Assembly (NCBI RefSeq): GCF_037975245.1 | Contig: NC_092572.1 | Location: 21,192,489 to 21,256,488, forward strand | Length of the DNA: 64,000 nucleotides | Direction of reading: 5' to 3' | Origin: Apostichopus japonicus | Lineage: Eukaryota > Echinodermata > Holothuroidea > Aspidochirotida > Stichopodidae | Part shown: positions 1 to 12,104 of the stretch, piece by piece | Position numbering within the stretch: position 1 is the first letter of the stretch | How the letters are laid out: every line of letters starts with the position of its first letter | Notes under the pieces: generated by a model | The model's input: only the letters and a program-made list of their open reading frames with translations | What the model was told of the DNA's origin: nothing | Databases searched by the model: none | Translations under genes and position numbers: made by a program

Positions 1-125
1 CACAGGGTTTTGCTCAGGTTCCTCACAAGTTCACACTTTCACCTGAGTGGAGTGAGGCCATCAAGATAGAGTGCCTTGCCTAAGGACACAATGTAGCCGG
101 GATTTGAACCACTGATTCTTGGATT
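1..125. repeat. dispersed repeat fragment (retroposon-like)
   Basis: The stretch contains 'gccttgcctaaggacacaa' followed by 'gggatttgaacc'. This pairing is familiar from short interspersed repeats in many marine invertebrate genomes (general knowledge, not checked). No open reading frame crosses it. The element is cut by the window edge, so its full structure is unknown. Confidence 0.35.
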
Positions 126-1139
126 ACGAGATTCAAACCCTAGCTGATTACAAGCAAAGTCAGCAGCTGATATGAATAATGCATTTAGACATACCCTTTT
201 TAATTCAATAAATGATGAAGCATGATCTATTTCCGCTGATCGTCCTCCAGTTTCGGCCTAGCTCCTGGTCCCAAAAATAAGTGGTAACATGCGCAATGAC
301 AGGTTGTCCTTCTCCTCTGCAAGTGAAAACCAAAATGCCAAATTTAGTAAAGCATAAAAACCTCAAAATCAATGGTTGTTGTAATGTAATAGTCTATCGG
401 GAAGTAAACACCAAATTCAATAGTCATCAGGTTAGAAACAATAGGGTAGGTAAGTAGCTGGGGGACCCCTCCCATTCAAAGAAAGAACGGTGATCCTGTA
501 TTCAATATGGGAAATATACAGAACATACTTAACATCATCAACCTGGTTGTTGCTGAGGTAATATGGTTAAAGGTCATTGTTTGACCTCTGCTGACTTAAT
601 TTATTGTCCTTTGACCTTATCTACAATAAACACTAAGAAATTACCGTAATATGCTGAAGCTACTGTAGCTTGCCACTGTAGCATAATAAAAACGATACAC
701 ATTGTAAACTTAACCCAAGATTTCAACCACGGATCCCCATAGGCTTATTATAAGGATAGAAAAGGTTATTGGAAGTTCGAACTCCACACTTAACCTTAAC
801 TAGCCTAGGAGTAGGACTCGCTTAAGTAATCTAGGCTAGGCATATAGTACGTACGTCGATATACAGGTATCCTTTTGTCACTGTGATAGGCTACACTACT
901 GTATAGGCTCTATACGCTAACGTTAGTATTACTAGTACTAGGCCTAGCATAGGAGTACAAAATGTTGATGACAATTGTGTGAAAGAATCGTCCCAGTTTA
1001 TTCCGATTACTTCAATCCCCTGAAATGATTACCTTTCATAAACTGAATTATGTCGGGAACAAACAACCCCCAGCTCTTGAGTAGATCTTCCATTTCGACT
1101 TTTGAGGCTGTCAACTCGACGGAATATGTAACCCTTCGT
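126..1139. other. intergenic, no gene seen
   Basis: AT-rich sequence with several 'taggcctag'-like palindromic words around 780-960, common in echinoderm DNA. No convincing coding segment, RNA gene or tandem array was seen. Confidence 0.4.
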
Positions 1140-1443
1140 CGTGCACGCGCGCTCAAGCACACTTTGCATTCAAAGTTGCCCAACGTTGGTAAACATCGCC
1201 AAGGTAAAGCCGAATGCTTGCCCAGCGTATGGTATAAAGAACCGAAATTTCGCCCAACATACGATTACGATGACAGAAAAGACCAACATGTGGACAAATA
1301 TGAGCACGGAGTTTACCAACTCGATGGGTAAACAAACTAATCTGCGATTCGATCATTTTTATATATAAATTGGGCACTATTTGACCAACACAGTTGAAAG
1401 GGTACTTGCCCAACAATTTTTTTACCCAGTGTTTTAACAGTGT
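1140..1443. mobile_element. MITE-like element rich in GCCCAAC words
   Basis: Contains repeated 'gcccaac'/'gttggg' words on both strands (about 1180, 1250, 1375, 1408, 1470). On the minus strand it begins with 'acactgttaaaacactgggt' near 1443, which resembles a DNA-transposon terminus. It interrupts a minus-strand open frame that lies above 1443. The same GCCCAAC words occur at 2740 and 10634-10667, suggesting one family. The left border is not clear. Confidence 0.35.
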
Positions 1444-1666
1444 ACGGAACTGCAAGAAAAATGGCTTTGCCCAACGGTGTATTACATCTGTTCAATAGCT
1501 CCTCTAATTCCTTAAACTTCACACACTTCTCGCAAAGAAACACAATATCTTTACTAGACGCCGAATTAAAATCACATTCCAAGCCAGAAACTTCAAACTC
1601 CGCGATCCACATATTACACTCGTCGATAACGCACGAAGAGCAGCTTAGGCTCAACAGAGACTATAC
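1444..1666 (-). pseudogene. unrecognised open frame with paired CxxC motifs, truncated
   Basis: On the minus strand this frame reads CSSC, about 24 residues later FLCEKCVKFKELEELL, then is broken at about 1443 by the GCCCAAC-rich element. Two CxxC pairs followed by a helical Lys/Glu/Leu stretch suggest a small zinc-binding module leading into a coiled coil. A possible splice acceptor (tatag) precedes it near 1667. I cannot name a family. It could be a fragment of a transposon-encoded protein or one exon of a broken host gene. Confidence 0.3.
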
Positions 1667-1955
1667 ACTGAACGATAGGATACACTGACGCTACAGACCT
1701 AAAACCACGGAAAGCACTCAAACAAAACAAAAAACAGCACCGATTGAACACAAAAACATGCAGAATGACAGGAACAGACAATATATATCTCCATTTAAAC
1801 AACAGAAAGAATCAAAAGGTGTTGTGATGAAAAAATTATCCCAGATATGGCAGATGCAGAGAAACGGGTACTTGGTGGTGTGGTGTATAATACTGTATAT
1901 ACATATATTATTGTGTGTTGATAGTCGTTTCAGGAGGATGGCTGCGATAGGCTCA

Positions 1956-2200
1956 GTGCTTTACACGTGACCCGCCCTTCGGGATCAAAAACGTCACGGC
2001 AAAACGGCACTACCCAACCATCCCATTCTGACGAACGAAACTCAAGTCAAGCGAGCCAAGAAAGTAAAGTACGCCCACCAACCTGCGGAGACAAACTCCC
2101 AACCACCCACTCAAACATTAAAAATACCACAAAAGGACGACCAGCACGCAGCGAAACACCCCTCCCAAGCACACCAGCGTCCAAAAAAAGCAGCCCCAGA
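1956..2200 (+). repeat. ACGTGAYCCGCC-family dispersed repeat, copy 1
   Basis: Begins with 'cacgtgacccgcccttcggg' followed by 'aacgtcacggcaaaacggca', then a body with 'cgagccaag' and 'ctgcggagacaaa'. The same head and body recur on the minus strand at 34878-35020 and 16415-16560, and the head alone at several other sites. It looks like a short non-autonomous mobile repeat. No coding potential was recognised. Confidence 0.6.
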
Positions 2201-2726
2201 TAAACGGCGAAAAATCGCCTACAACCTGAAGGCGAATGTCACACTTCACCGCATCCAGGACTGCCTGCCACCTGGCAAATGTCGTGCATGTTTATAAGCC
2301 AAAGCGTCGCAAACACACGCAGAAAAAAAATACACAGGCCATCCCTATCGCATACAGTGCATCTTTCAGCTTTTGGGCAAAGAATGAAAAACAGGTTTAG
2401 CAGTGATATTAGATTATTCCGATTTATCACTCGATAAACGTGATTCATGAAACGAAAAAAAATGGTTTATTCATCGATATTGATTTTTAGTCGAAAATCT
2501 TTCTTTATTACCATTTGTTGTGCCGTAGGGGACCAAGGGTCTGCACGACTCCCCCAAGATTTACAGCCGATTGGTGGCTTCAAAGAAGTTCATTTAGAGA
2601 ATCTATAATGTTCTATAGATCAGTGTCTAGGCCTCGTTATAACATAGCCAATCGAAACGATACCCAAAGGAATAAATGTCAGCTTATGTTGGTATGATTG
2701 TCAAATCAGCTACACGCTAAGAACGA

Positions 2727-3063
2727 TGTAGCAAAAATTGCCCAACATTTAAGAATATAATTACTAGAAATTGGGGAAACATAGCACGTGAAACTTTTTT
2801 AGCAGTTTTTGCTTAACTGTGTTTAGCACAGGTTTTTCCTAAACTTTTGGGTAACATTTTTCTTAAAACTTGGGCAAAACTTGAGTTGCTAAACTATGGG
2901 CAATGTCACATTTACCCAATATTTATGAAAATTTTAACCAAAAAGTTTAGGAAAAACCTGTGCTAAACACAGTTCAGCAAAAAGTGCTAATAATTCTTAC
3001 GTGCTATGTTTCCCCAATTTCTAGCACTATTATATTCTCCAATGTTGGTCACTTTTTGCTACA
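2727..3063. mobile_element. 337-bp MITE-like element with about 124-bp terminal inverted repeats
   Basis: The left arm (2727-2850) starts 'tgtagcaaaaa' and includes 'aaattggggaaacatagcac' and 'tgtgtttagcacaggttttt'. The right arm (2940-3063) is its reverse complement with scattered mismatches and ends 'tttttgctaca'. The loop (about 2851-2939) has no open reading frame. Long arms around a short loop fit a non-autonomous DNA transposon or foldback element. The target-site duplication is not clear. The flanking word 'tacacgctaagaac' at 2711 also occurs, reversed, near 10670. Confidence 0.75.
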
Positions 3064-4479
3064 GTTGATTTTTAGATTATACAGCAATTACAAACATGCA
3101 AATCAAATCACAGAATGGACCAAAGTAAGTTTCTGATTCGCAAACTGCTTTATTTTTCACTTTCTCTTAAGCAACATTTGGCAATTTATACAATTTCTCT
3201 TGCAGTTATTTATTCTTTTGTTTTCTATCTTATGATATAAGTTTTAAGTGCATCTGCACATATATAATATGAATACATAAACATTCCCCAAAAGAATTTA
3301 TCACTTGGGTTTAAATTGAACAAGCAAAAATGTGATACCAAAAAATTAAAAATTGTTATCATTCACTGTAAAATGTAATTTTGTAGAGTTTGCAAGTAAA
3401 CCAGGCCTGAAATCTTTGACTAACATGGCAAGAGTTTGATGATGTTAATGAAATTCCTTTTCATAGTGGGGTCATCCCTTTCTCTATTTAATTGAAAAAT
3501 GTAATATAAACCCTAATATCGTTGTTGTTATTATTATAATTGTTTGTTTTTCAGGAGGTGGTAGATGTTAATTGACAGTTTTAACAAACATATCTAACAA
3601 TTAAGTTTTCATTGCAATGCCAGGTCAGGAAAATCTCAGGGCCTGGAACACAATACATGGAGGGCTTTTGAAATTGAGCTATATATATCCAAATGTTTCT
3701 TGACTTTGCAATCCCTGCATGTGCAGGCAGAGTACCTAAGTTTTTATAGCCTCTGCTGATGTCAACTTATGATATACTTCATACCTCATATTAAGTATCT
3801 ATGCCTAAATAAAGAATTCATCAAAATAACAGGTTTATCAATACCACTCTATCTGAGGACTTCAAAAAACCCAACAACAATATGATTTCACACGATACTA
3901 ATTAAGAAACCAATCAATTAAACAACAATGTTGACCAATAAAACCCACCATATTCCTGATGGTCAGAGACTTGAATCACTCATGTAGTTAAACAAATAAA
4001 TCATTATATGGTAATTACATGTTATGTTGATCTAACTTACAATGAATAACCCATGAAATATCTTTATGCTAACTGTTGATCAAGCTAATCAATTGTAATT
4101 AACTATCATATTATTTGTGATGTCAAACTAGTCAGTCATGTAGCTTACATAATAAATCAGTACCAACATGGCAATGGTAACCAAACCAATCAGTCATAAA
4201 CAATGATACATAATATCACAATCAAGCTATTCAATCATAATCAACTGCTATATTAATAATACTATTCAGGTAAACAATTCAATCTTAACCATCAAACTAG
4301 TCAAGTCATATTGAATGAAAGTGATAAACTAACACATAATATTCATGAAAAGCGAACTTAATCATTACAGCAAACAAAGTCCATTATAGAACTTACAACA
4401 GAAAAGTTACAAACCAACACAGTAGAACAGGGTTATCAATGCAGGCAGTTACACGTATAGCAGCTGGTGGTATAATACT
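3064..4479. other. 3' flank of the SAM gene, no gene seen
   Basis: AT-rich sequence downstream of the minus-strand SAM gene stop codon, presumably including its 3' UTR. No clear polyadenylation signal could be assigned and no coding segment or repeat array was recognised. Confidence 0.4.
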
Positions 4480-7400
4480 TTACATTGAGTTGTAATAGGC
4501 ACGGAAAGCCTTCACAGAGCTTATTTCCTTTGTGATAGCTGTGTTCAACTCATAAATAATGCTTTGCAGAAATTGCCATGATGCCTCACAGTCAGGCTGA
4601 TACTCAATATCGAACACAAAGTGCATCTTGAAGCATGTGTCAATGGCTTTCAACAGTGAGGTTGCAGGTAGAGCCTTTCTCTCAATCAGCACAAAAAATT
4701 GACGAGACTTCTGTTTTAAGTCCCAAAGAACTACAGTAAATGGCTGTGGATGTACCGTTTCATCTATATCTCCACAAAAGGACTTGATGTTTGTCACGTT
4801 CTGTAATGATAAAGGATGTATAAATCAGTCACATAAATGCTGACTGAAAGAGAGACACAGCTGACCAACAGACAGACAGACAACAGACTAATGGCAGATA
4901 TAACGATGGGAAAAGTGTAGGCCAATAATTTATTTCACGATAATCATAATAAAGTTTTGTTATTAGCATAAATGAATGCATATCGGACAAATGGCTTACT
5001 GATATTGGCAACTGAGTAGACATCACTGTAATGAAAAACATTGACAATACTAAACATTTTGTGACACCAAAATTCATGATATCCCCTGTTGACCAGTGAT
5101 ACCATCAAAGATATGAAAACGCTTGTGATGCTGACCTTGAAGTATCAATATCTACTAACTGTGTAATAACAAATAATGCTACAAATATTGTGAATAAATC
5201 TTGGTTTAACAGCATATTGTGGCATATCACAAGTGTAGCTTCACATGGTCATAGGGTGCCAGCAGATTTGCATAAATATCCAGCCTACATCATCTAGGAA
5301 CTGAATGAATATTCAATACTTACAGATCGGATGTCTATGAATGCCTTTACACCGGCAGAAACTGACATAGATCCTCTGCCCTTCTTTCTCTTGTGCCGAC
5401 TCTGAAATACATATGGCAGAGCAAAAAATCCAAGTTCCTCTTCTGTCACTGTCAAAACGCAGAAAATAAAAATGTACATATAGACTGTTATACGAACTTG
5501 CAGGGTTTTATATATAGTTGCATAAAGCCCTCGTGTGTGCACTGCCCTTAATCATGGGTTGCCATTTCCATTTTACTGCAGGGATGGGATGCCCAAATTT
5601 TTAGGGGTGAAAAATATATGCTAAAACATAAGTCAAAGGCAGTTGATTAAGGGAATTGCTCAATGTGTGTGTCTCCTGTGTGTGTCATATGAACCTTGAA
5701 TTTACCAAGGTTTTACAATTGGTAATATAGACAATTACATCCTTCTTTTCACACACAAACACACACATACTTCATACTATTAGTCAAAAGCTGTTTGTCT
5801 AAATTTTTCTCCTTTGGTAACATTACACAAAACTTTTTTTACTGGTTTGTGATGCTTAATCCAACTTACAAAGTGTGCAGTCCCAAGGAAGTTCTTTCAT
5901 CCATCCTGGAAAGTTCTTTTCCGTATATGATAAAATGAACTTGCAGACAGCTGGCCACTTCTCATACAATTTTTCTGCTGATTCTGGTTGAAGTACTTGG
6001 AAATCTTGTTCAATCTGTATATACATTAAGATGGGAGAGTAAAGAAAACTATTCACTAAAGGAGAGCATTTGGAGAATGGAATGGGAAATAACTTGGTAA
6101 ATCACTGATTGCACTGACGTAATGCTGAGGTTAGTGCAAGGTCAATCACACAAAACTACTAGAAAGACACAATGCAAAAAGGCATTGAGAAACAAGAAAC
6201 TGTAGTTAAAGCACATATCAGGAATTTAGGCATGAGAAACCGTTTTTCACCAGAAGGATAACTTGCCATTTGTTCCAATCACAAATTGGAGAATGTAGAC
6301 CATAACTACATATGTTTGCAGCATTTTCTTGCAGAATTGGTGCATTTAATCTTTCAGCTTTGACTCAGCAAAACTGTGTATTCATCTTTTTGGAGAATAC
6401 CGGTTAGTCTTATTTCAGCTTGTCACACTGCATATATCTGTAGGCCTATATCTAATCCTTCATTTACCACCCCTGTAATGACGTGCATGAAGCCTGAATG
6501 AATTTGCAAGGGCAGCCACAATGTTAAGTATTGTAATAAGACATATATTTGTCTTCCAAACTCAACCATTACCATTTGTGAATTAATAGCACAAACCTGG
6601 TATCAGGTCATCAATGCTCCAAGATGTTGGAAACATCTACAATCCTTACAAAATGGGTCAAACAGCTATTATCAAGGAATGTTCTGAGTCAATCACTGTT
6701 CAGCACAATATTCTTAAAAGTTATGTTAAAGTTGCATTCTTTCTATGCTCCAAGCACAATTAATTCAAGAGCACTGTCATTGAGACATAAGAACCCTCCC
6801 ATTCTCAACAGCTGTGACTTAGAAAACAGCTACTTCCATAAAACATCACAAAAGAGAAGCTGCAGAGGTAGAAATTAATGAACAAACCCATTCATCCTAG
6901 TAGCATTTACAATATGCTGACTTTTCAATACTTACCATGCCTGGAAGTAGTATCTTTGGATACTCCACAAGAGCTTCTTTGAAGCCTTTTGATTTTATCA
7001 GTATCTGTCTTCTCTTTGCTGTCTTTAGCATGTACTCTTCCATAGTAGCACGTGGCTGCTCATTATGTTGAAGCCACGTCTTCATCTTTTGGGTGTCCTC
7101 CTCAGACACAGAATCATCTGAAATCAGAATGCAAAAATGCATAGCGGTTTTAATTAGGTAATAATAGGGTTCTATGGTCCACCTACAACTAAATATGAGA
7201 TCTGACTAAGCTTCTAGTCTTGAGCACATACACACATGCATATACCCACGCATACACACACACACACACACACATAAGCCACTATGAATGCATATGCTTC
7301 TCTTTACATTGAAACCATAAAACTAAGTTGTGATGAAACTTAATGTTAGCACCGAAATAGACAGATAGCCTACTATTGGTTGAGGAAAGCATTTCTTATT

Positions 7401-10400
7401 GTAACACTACTTTTTGAAGACAGCAATGTGATCTGAATGTAGTGAAATTCAATGCACAAATTTTTCTTATATTAACACCCCACTACCAGGTTACTCCTAT
7501 TTGCTCATCCATCCAGGCTTTTTCCAGATATTAATGGAGTGCCAAGATTCAAATCCCCAAGTCCACCTTGAACCCCTCCCCCCCCCCCATTCACATCAAC
7601 ATCAGGATTAAAAACTGTGTTAGTGTGAAACATTATTCTTGCAGCACAATGAATCTTTCCTTACATATCAACATGTTCACTAAAAATTGACCAGCCAATT
7701 GGGACCCCTTTCCATCTACCAAGAGAATAAAAAAAACATTTAGAAATTGTTCAACTGCCTAGTGCGGGTGAATTTTCTCATTCTCTACAGCTCCTATAAC
7801 CCAAGGGGATCAAAACCTTTCATAAACCTATGGAACATCCCAAGTTTGCAGTACAATAATGCTTTCTTATCAAGGTTCTTTCTTTATTCCCCCACCCCTA
7901 CCCTCCACTGGTGAGGGGCCCTTCAGTTCAGTGTTGACTAAGTTACTCAAGTGTTTCACACTCACCAGTGTCTTCATCATTATCATGCTTGCCTTCTGGT
8001 GATGTTGCTTCTTCAGTTGTGCTGTATTTCTTCACTCGTTTTCTACTGTATTTAAGATGCTCTTCCAACCAACCGCTCGCTGGTCTCCCACTGGTGCCTT
8101 TAGTGTAAAATGCCTCCTGCGAAATGAAATACCACCAATTTCACAATTAACTAGCCCAGTCCCTTCAAAAAGTTAAACATATCTGCAATAATGTGTTTAC
8201 TACAATAATTCCCTTTTTACTTGACACTGGTTATCAAATATTACTTGATGTTGTGTAAGTATGCCCACATTTGGTGCAAAATTTGAGTCTATTTGGACAT
8301 TTCCTGTGGCAAATCCAGCACAGGGGGTACAATATGCACCAACAGATAGTGTCACTCTGGCTTATAAGTAGATAATAACCCCCCCCCCCCATCCACACAC
8401 ATCCATTGGCCCCCTCACACTAGTTTTGTTCCAGTTCCGGAATGAATGCCATGTATGTATTTTAAATGACCAAGAAGAGCTTCTACACTTGCCTCTTGTA
8501 ATGTAGCCAGACACTTGAAGCATACTAATAACATGATAGTAACTATAAGTAGTAGAGTATAGTATGCAGAAACAGTGGTCATAATACTAACATAGCTTTT
8601 CAATCCGTAAGCAAACTTGACACGGAGCCCAACTTTTGGAATCAGCTCTTTCAGTGAAGTTTCATCAAGAAGTTTGAATGATTCAAGGTCGATCTCATTG
8701 TCTGAAAGAAACAACAAACAAGAAAGAAAACATTATTACTTTAAAACCTATTCATATTTATGTGAATAATGTGATCAAAACAATTTGAGAAAACTACTGA
8801 CCAATGTTTGAAATTGGTAACCTAGGTGGCTTTAAAAGACCAACTGAATGCAAATTAAAGAAAACATAGACCACCATTCCTGTAAATACTAACAAAGCAC
8901 AAGCCAACTCCTGAATAAAAAATCAAAACAAGCAAACTTGTCAGCTGTCCATTTTTCTTCCAGAGATGTGCCCCTGTCGGGCGGTTCCACCCAGCCCTAG
9001 GAATTTCCGCCTGGCAATAATTAAAAAATCCCGCCCGGCGCTTTATATCTACTTGGTGCGGGCAAATCTCTACCGTAGAGGCCTATTCCTGATAGAAACT
9101 TCAAAATTCTACTTTTAATAGTTTCTTATAATTTTCCAAAACCAATCTTATTATCATGATAGTCATGCAAACTACAATAACAAACTTTCATAATGCATCG
9201 GTTCATATAGTTAGCCTACATAGGCCTACAATCGCCAACATACTTTGCGCGTAACCAACCTACAGCTATTGTAGTATTGTACGTGTTACTATTTGCCGCA
9301 CAGCAGATTCATAACAATGAAACAGAGCAGTCTCAGTTTAATATGCAAGTTCTATTTGATTACACTATACCTATTGTGCGCTGCGCTTTTGAGGCTAGAT
9401 GTACAACAGCGAAACTGCTGTACATAGTAGGTTTGGATTTTGACTGATTTTGCCAATTTATCAATGTAATCTAAACACTATATTTGTGCTGCTAATTAGA
9501 TGGTTTAATAAAGAAATGTTTACATCAAATCGAGGAACAGACTAGGCCATACAGGATGAAAACGGATTGGGAATTGAAATACTGTAGCAACTCACAATAC
9601 TTAACGGTTTTCAAATAAGTACATGATTTATTCTTAAACTTACAGATTTTCCTTAAAGAACTCGAAGAACGGGTAATTGTCCTTTTCATTCACACAATGT
9701 CGGCCTAGGTCAAATGTTATACAGGCTTGAGCTTTACAAAGTGGTCATGCATGGGACACCCCCTCCTCCAGTGGCAGCAACTTCCCAATAAGACTAGAGG
9801 AAAATAACTAAACCATAACTGAGTGGTGATATAGCATACTTGCGGTAGGCTGGGCTAAGGCCTGGTCCTATGTTGGACCTCCAGTAATCCAGCATAGCTA
9901 GCCTATTACAGGTCTCAATTGCAACCTAGGCCTAAGCAACATTTCAACTGGTAAAAACTCTGTAACTAGGCCTAGGCTAATCATGGTGTTAGGCTCACCA
10001 AATCATCACTATCACAAAGAATGAGTACGAAATGTCTGGCCAAGACTAGGCCCTTGGTGCATACTTTCGGTGGAGCGTGACCACAGTTTCTGTGTACTAG
10101 CCTAGCCCATTATCATATTCATAACATAAGACTTCACATTACATCTTAACACTATGGTACCTACTTGCTAAGCTAAAATTTAAAACGTTACTGTTACTAC
10201 TTCTAGGCTAACGTATATGCCTACAACAAATAGTAACGGCGACCTAGCCTCGCGTTAGGCCAACGGACGGAAGTTAAAATCGTGTATGCCGCACATGCAT
10301 AGTTTTACGGTTTTGGCGAAGGAAATTACAAATAACTACCTTCAAAAGTCTCTATTAGCTCATCCATTCCCCATCTGGTGAGAATTGATTTGACTTCAGG

Positions 10401-10409
10401 CTCTGACAT
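4480..10409 (-). CDS. SAM domain-containing protein (SAMD3-like), complete, 7 exons
   Basis: Exons from the start: 10340-10409, 8592-8701, 7966-8116, 6936-7117, 5870-6014, 5324-5448, 4480-4800. They join in frame with GT-AG sites to give 367 aa and a TAA stop. Residues 1-60 form a SAM domain (WGMDELIETFEDNEIDLESF, then LLDETSLKELIPKVGLRVKF), a helical module for homotypic or partner binding. A charged linker (KYSRKRVKKYSTTEEATSPE) follows. The C-terminal 220 residues (KTWLQHNEQPRATMEEYMLK, EKWPAVCKFILSYTE, and a last exon with FVLIERKALPAT) resemble the tail of proteins annotated SAMD3-like, which are multiplied in fish and invertebrates; their biochemical role is unknown. Exon 6 uses the acceptor before TGACAG at 5448, because the next AG would give a stop. 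There is no signal peptide or membrane segment, so it is probably intracellular. SAM domain is certain; the family name is probable. Confidence 0.85.
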
Positions 10410-10930
10410 GATGAATTACGGCCATAGAGCAAGTATTACGACAAATCACCGTTCGCTTTTCGGAGCTTGAGACTGCGCACAGGTACGGTATGGCGCGATT
10501 GCAGTGCAGAACAATGAAGGTCAAACGAATTTGTTGCACGCAACACTCTTTGTGCTCAACTATTTGGCACAAACCCTTTGCTAAGTGCATGAAGCAACAT
10601 TTTGCTTACAAACATAGTAATTGACTCTCAGGAGTTGGGCAATTTTTGCCCAAAAAATTTGCCCAACAGTTCTTAGCGTGTAGATGTAAACGATCACATA
10701 TACTAGCCTAACATACTTCACTGCCATTGCGTCTTGTGCTAACCTGCACACAATAACCCGACAGAGAGCTGTGCTGTAGGCTCAGCCTACTTGCTTTGCT
10801 TATTTCTAAACAAAGGAACATTTAATATAATCCTTGCGTAAATACAAATAGTTGGATATGACTCAAATCACTTGTTGCACTCACATTAGATTAAAAAAGA
10901 ACTGAAAAGCTTTGAAACGATGACAACTTA
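10410..10930. promoter_or_regulatory. upstream region of the SAM gene with a GCCCAAC palindrome
   Basis: About 500 bp upstream of the SAM gene start codon. At 10634-10667 lies an inverted repeat, 'gttgggcaa' with 'ttgcccaac', followed by 'cttagcgtgtag', the reverse of a word beside the 2727-3063 element. This is probably a MITE remnant in the promoter region. No TATA box or other promoter element was assigned. Confidence 0.3.
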
Positions 10931-11900
10931 CTGTAATTACACAGGTTTCGGTACCCGCGCTCCGCGTCACTGCACTGTAGTGTACAATGGTCATCTACAA
11001 CTTTGCGACACAGTTGTTAACATTAGTATTTCGGTAAAGACTCGTTGATTGCATTGGGCTTAACATATACGATGCTTTCTATCATTCCAACAACGTACAA
11101 AATACGTTTCTCGTTTTATGATGCAAGTGTTGGTGTAACATATAGGCCTATATAGTCACTTCTGCCGCATAATGAAAACTTTGATTGAGCCTGATGCTTT
11201 TGTTCTGACACATTAGTTGATAATATTGTTATGAAGATTTTGTTGCCATACTACATCAATGTTGTTACAATACATTTTGCAAATGGAGGACATTTTGGTA
11301 ACAACATTAGTTTTAGTCGGTGAACAGTGTAAAACCTGTTAAATCACAGCCATTTATTTACACAGTGTGCACGCAATCCGCTTCTTGTCGATCATTTGTG
11401 ATAATATCAAAGTTTCAAGCTGCTAAACTTTGATGAAATCATCTTCGGTAATATTTTCAGAGTTCTCATTTTGTTTTCAAAATGCTGTTTCATTACATCT
11501 TCAGTAAAGAATTGCAACAATGTTGATACAAATACTACAAACACTATACGAAACTGAATACTGTGCGAAATACTTGTTTAGTATTTTTAAAGATAAATTC
11601 AGCTCTGCATTTATAAGTATTCAAGAACACAACTAAGCGGTAGTTATAGCCTTTTGACTTTCAAATCTATTTCAAACTTTGATCATTGTTTATTCAAAAA
11701 AAAAATACATGTCTTTTTTCAATAGAAATGTTTAAAACTTTCTAACATTAATATTAAAATTATGTCTGCTAAGAAGGAGGATATACCTGCAACAGGAAAT
11801 ACATTTCTCAAAAGAAGCGTAGCTGGCCTTCTGAAGCGTTGCTGGTCGTATTGTCTTTTGCTCTTTTCCCGTGATGGATTGGTTTAGCAGCTGGGCAAAA
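10931..11900. other. intergenic, no gene seen
   Basis: AT-rich, no coding segment or clear repeat recognised on either strand. Confidence 0.4.
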
Positions 11901-11909
11901 TTTCCATGG

Positions 11910-11990
11910 CAGGTTTCCTTTTATTATCACCCGCCGAGCGAAGAGAAAACGTCGCGGCAAAACCGGCACTCGTACAGATCCCTACTGAGT
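11910..11990 (+). repeat. diverged ACGTGAYCCGCC-family repeat head
   Basis: 'cacccgccgagcga' followed by 'aaacgtcgcggcaaaaccgg' matches the order and spacing of the family head seen at 1965 and 32858, with several mismatches. Confidence 0.4.
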
Positions 11991-12104
11991 ACAAAACTCG
12001 GTGAAACTTTTCCCGGTAATGACCAGCGGATTGAGTGGGTTAAGTCACCCTCACAACTGCTTAAATTGGAAATTTGAAGTTCCTATCAGAAATTGTACCT
12101 TATC

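Noticed and set aside
1050-1331. 93-codon plus-strand gene at 1050-1331
   Set aside because: It runs through the GCCCAAC-rich element, has no domain and no splice support.
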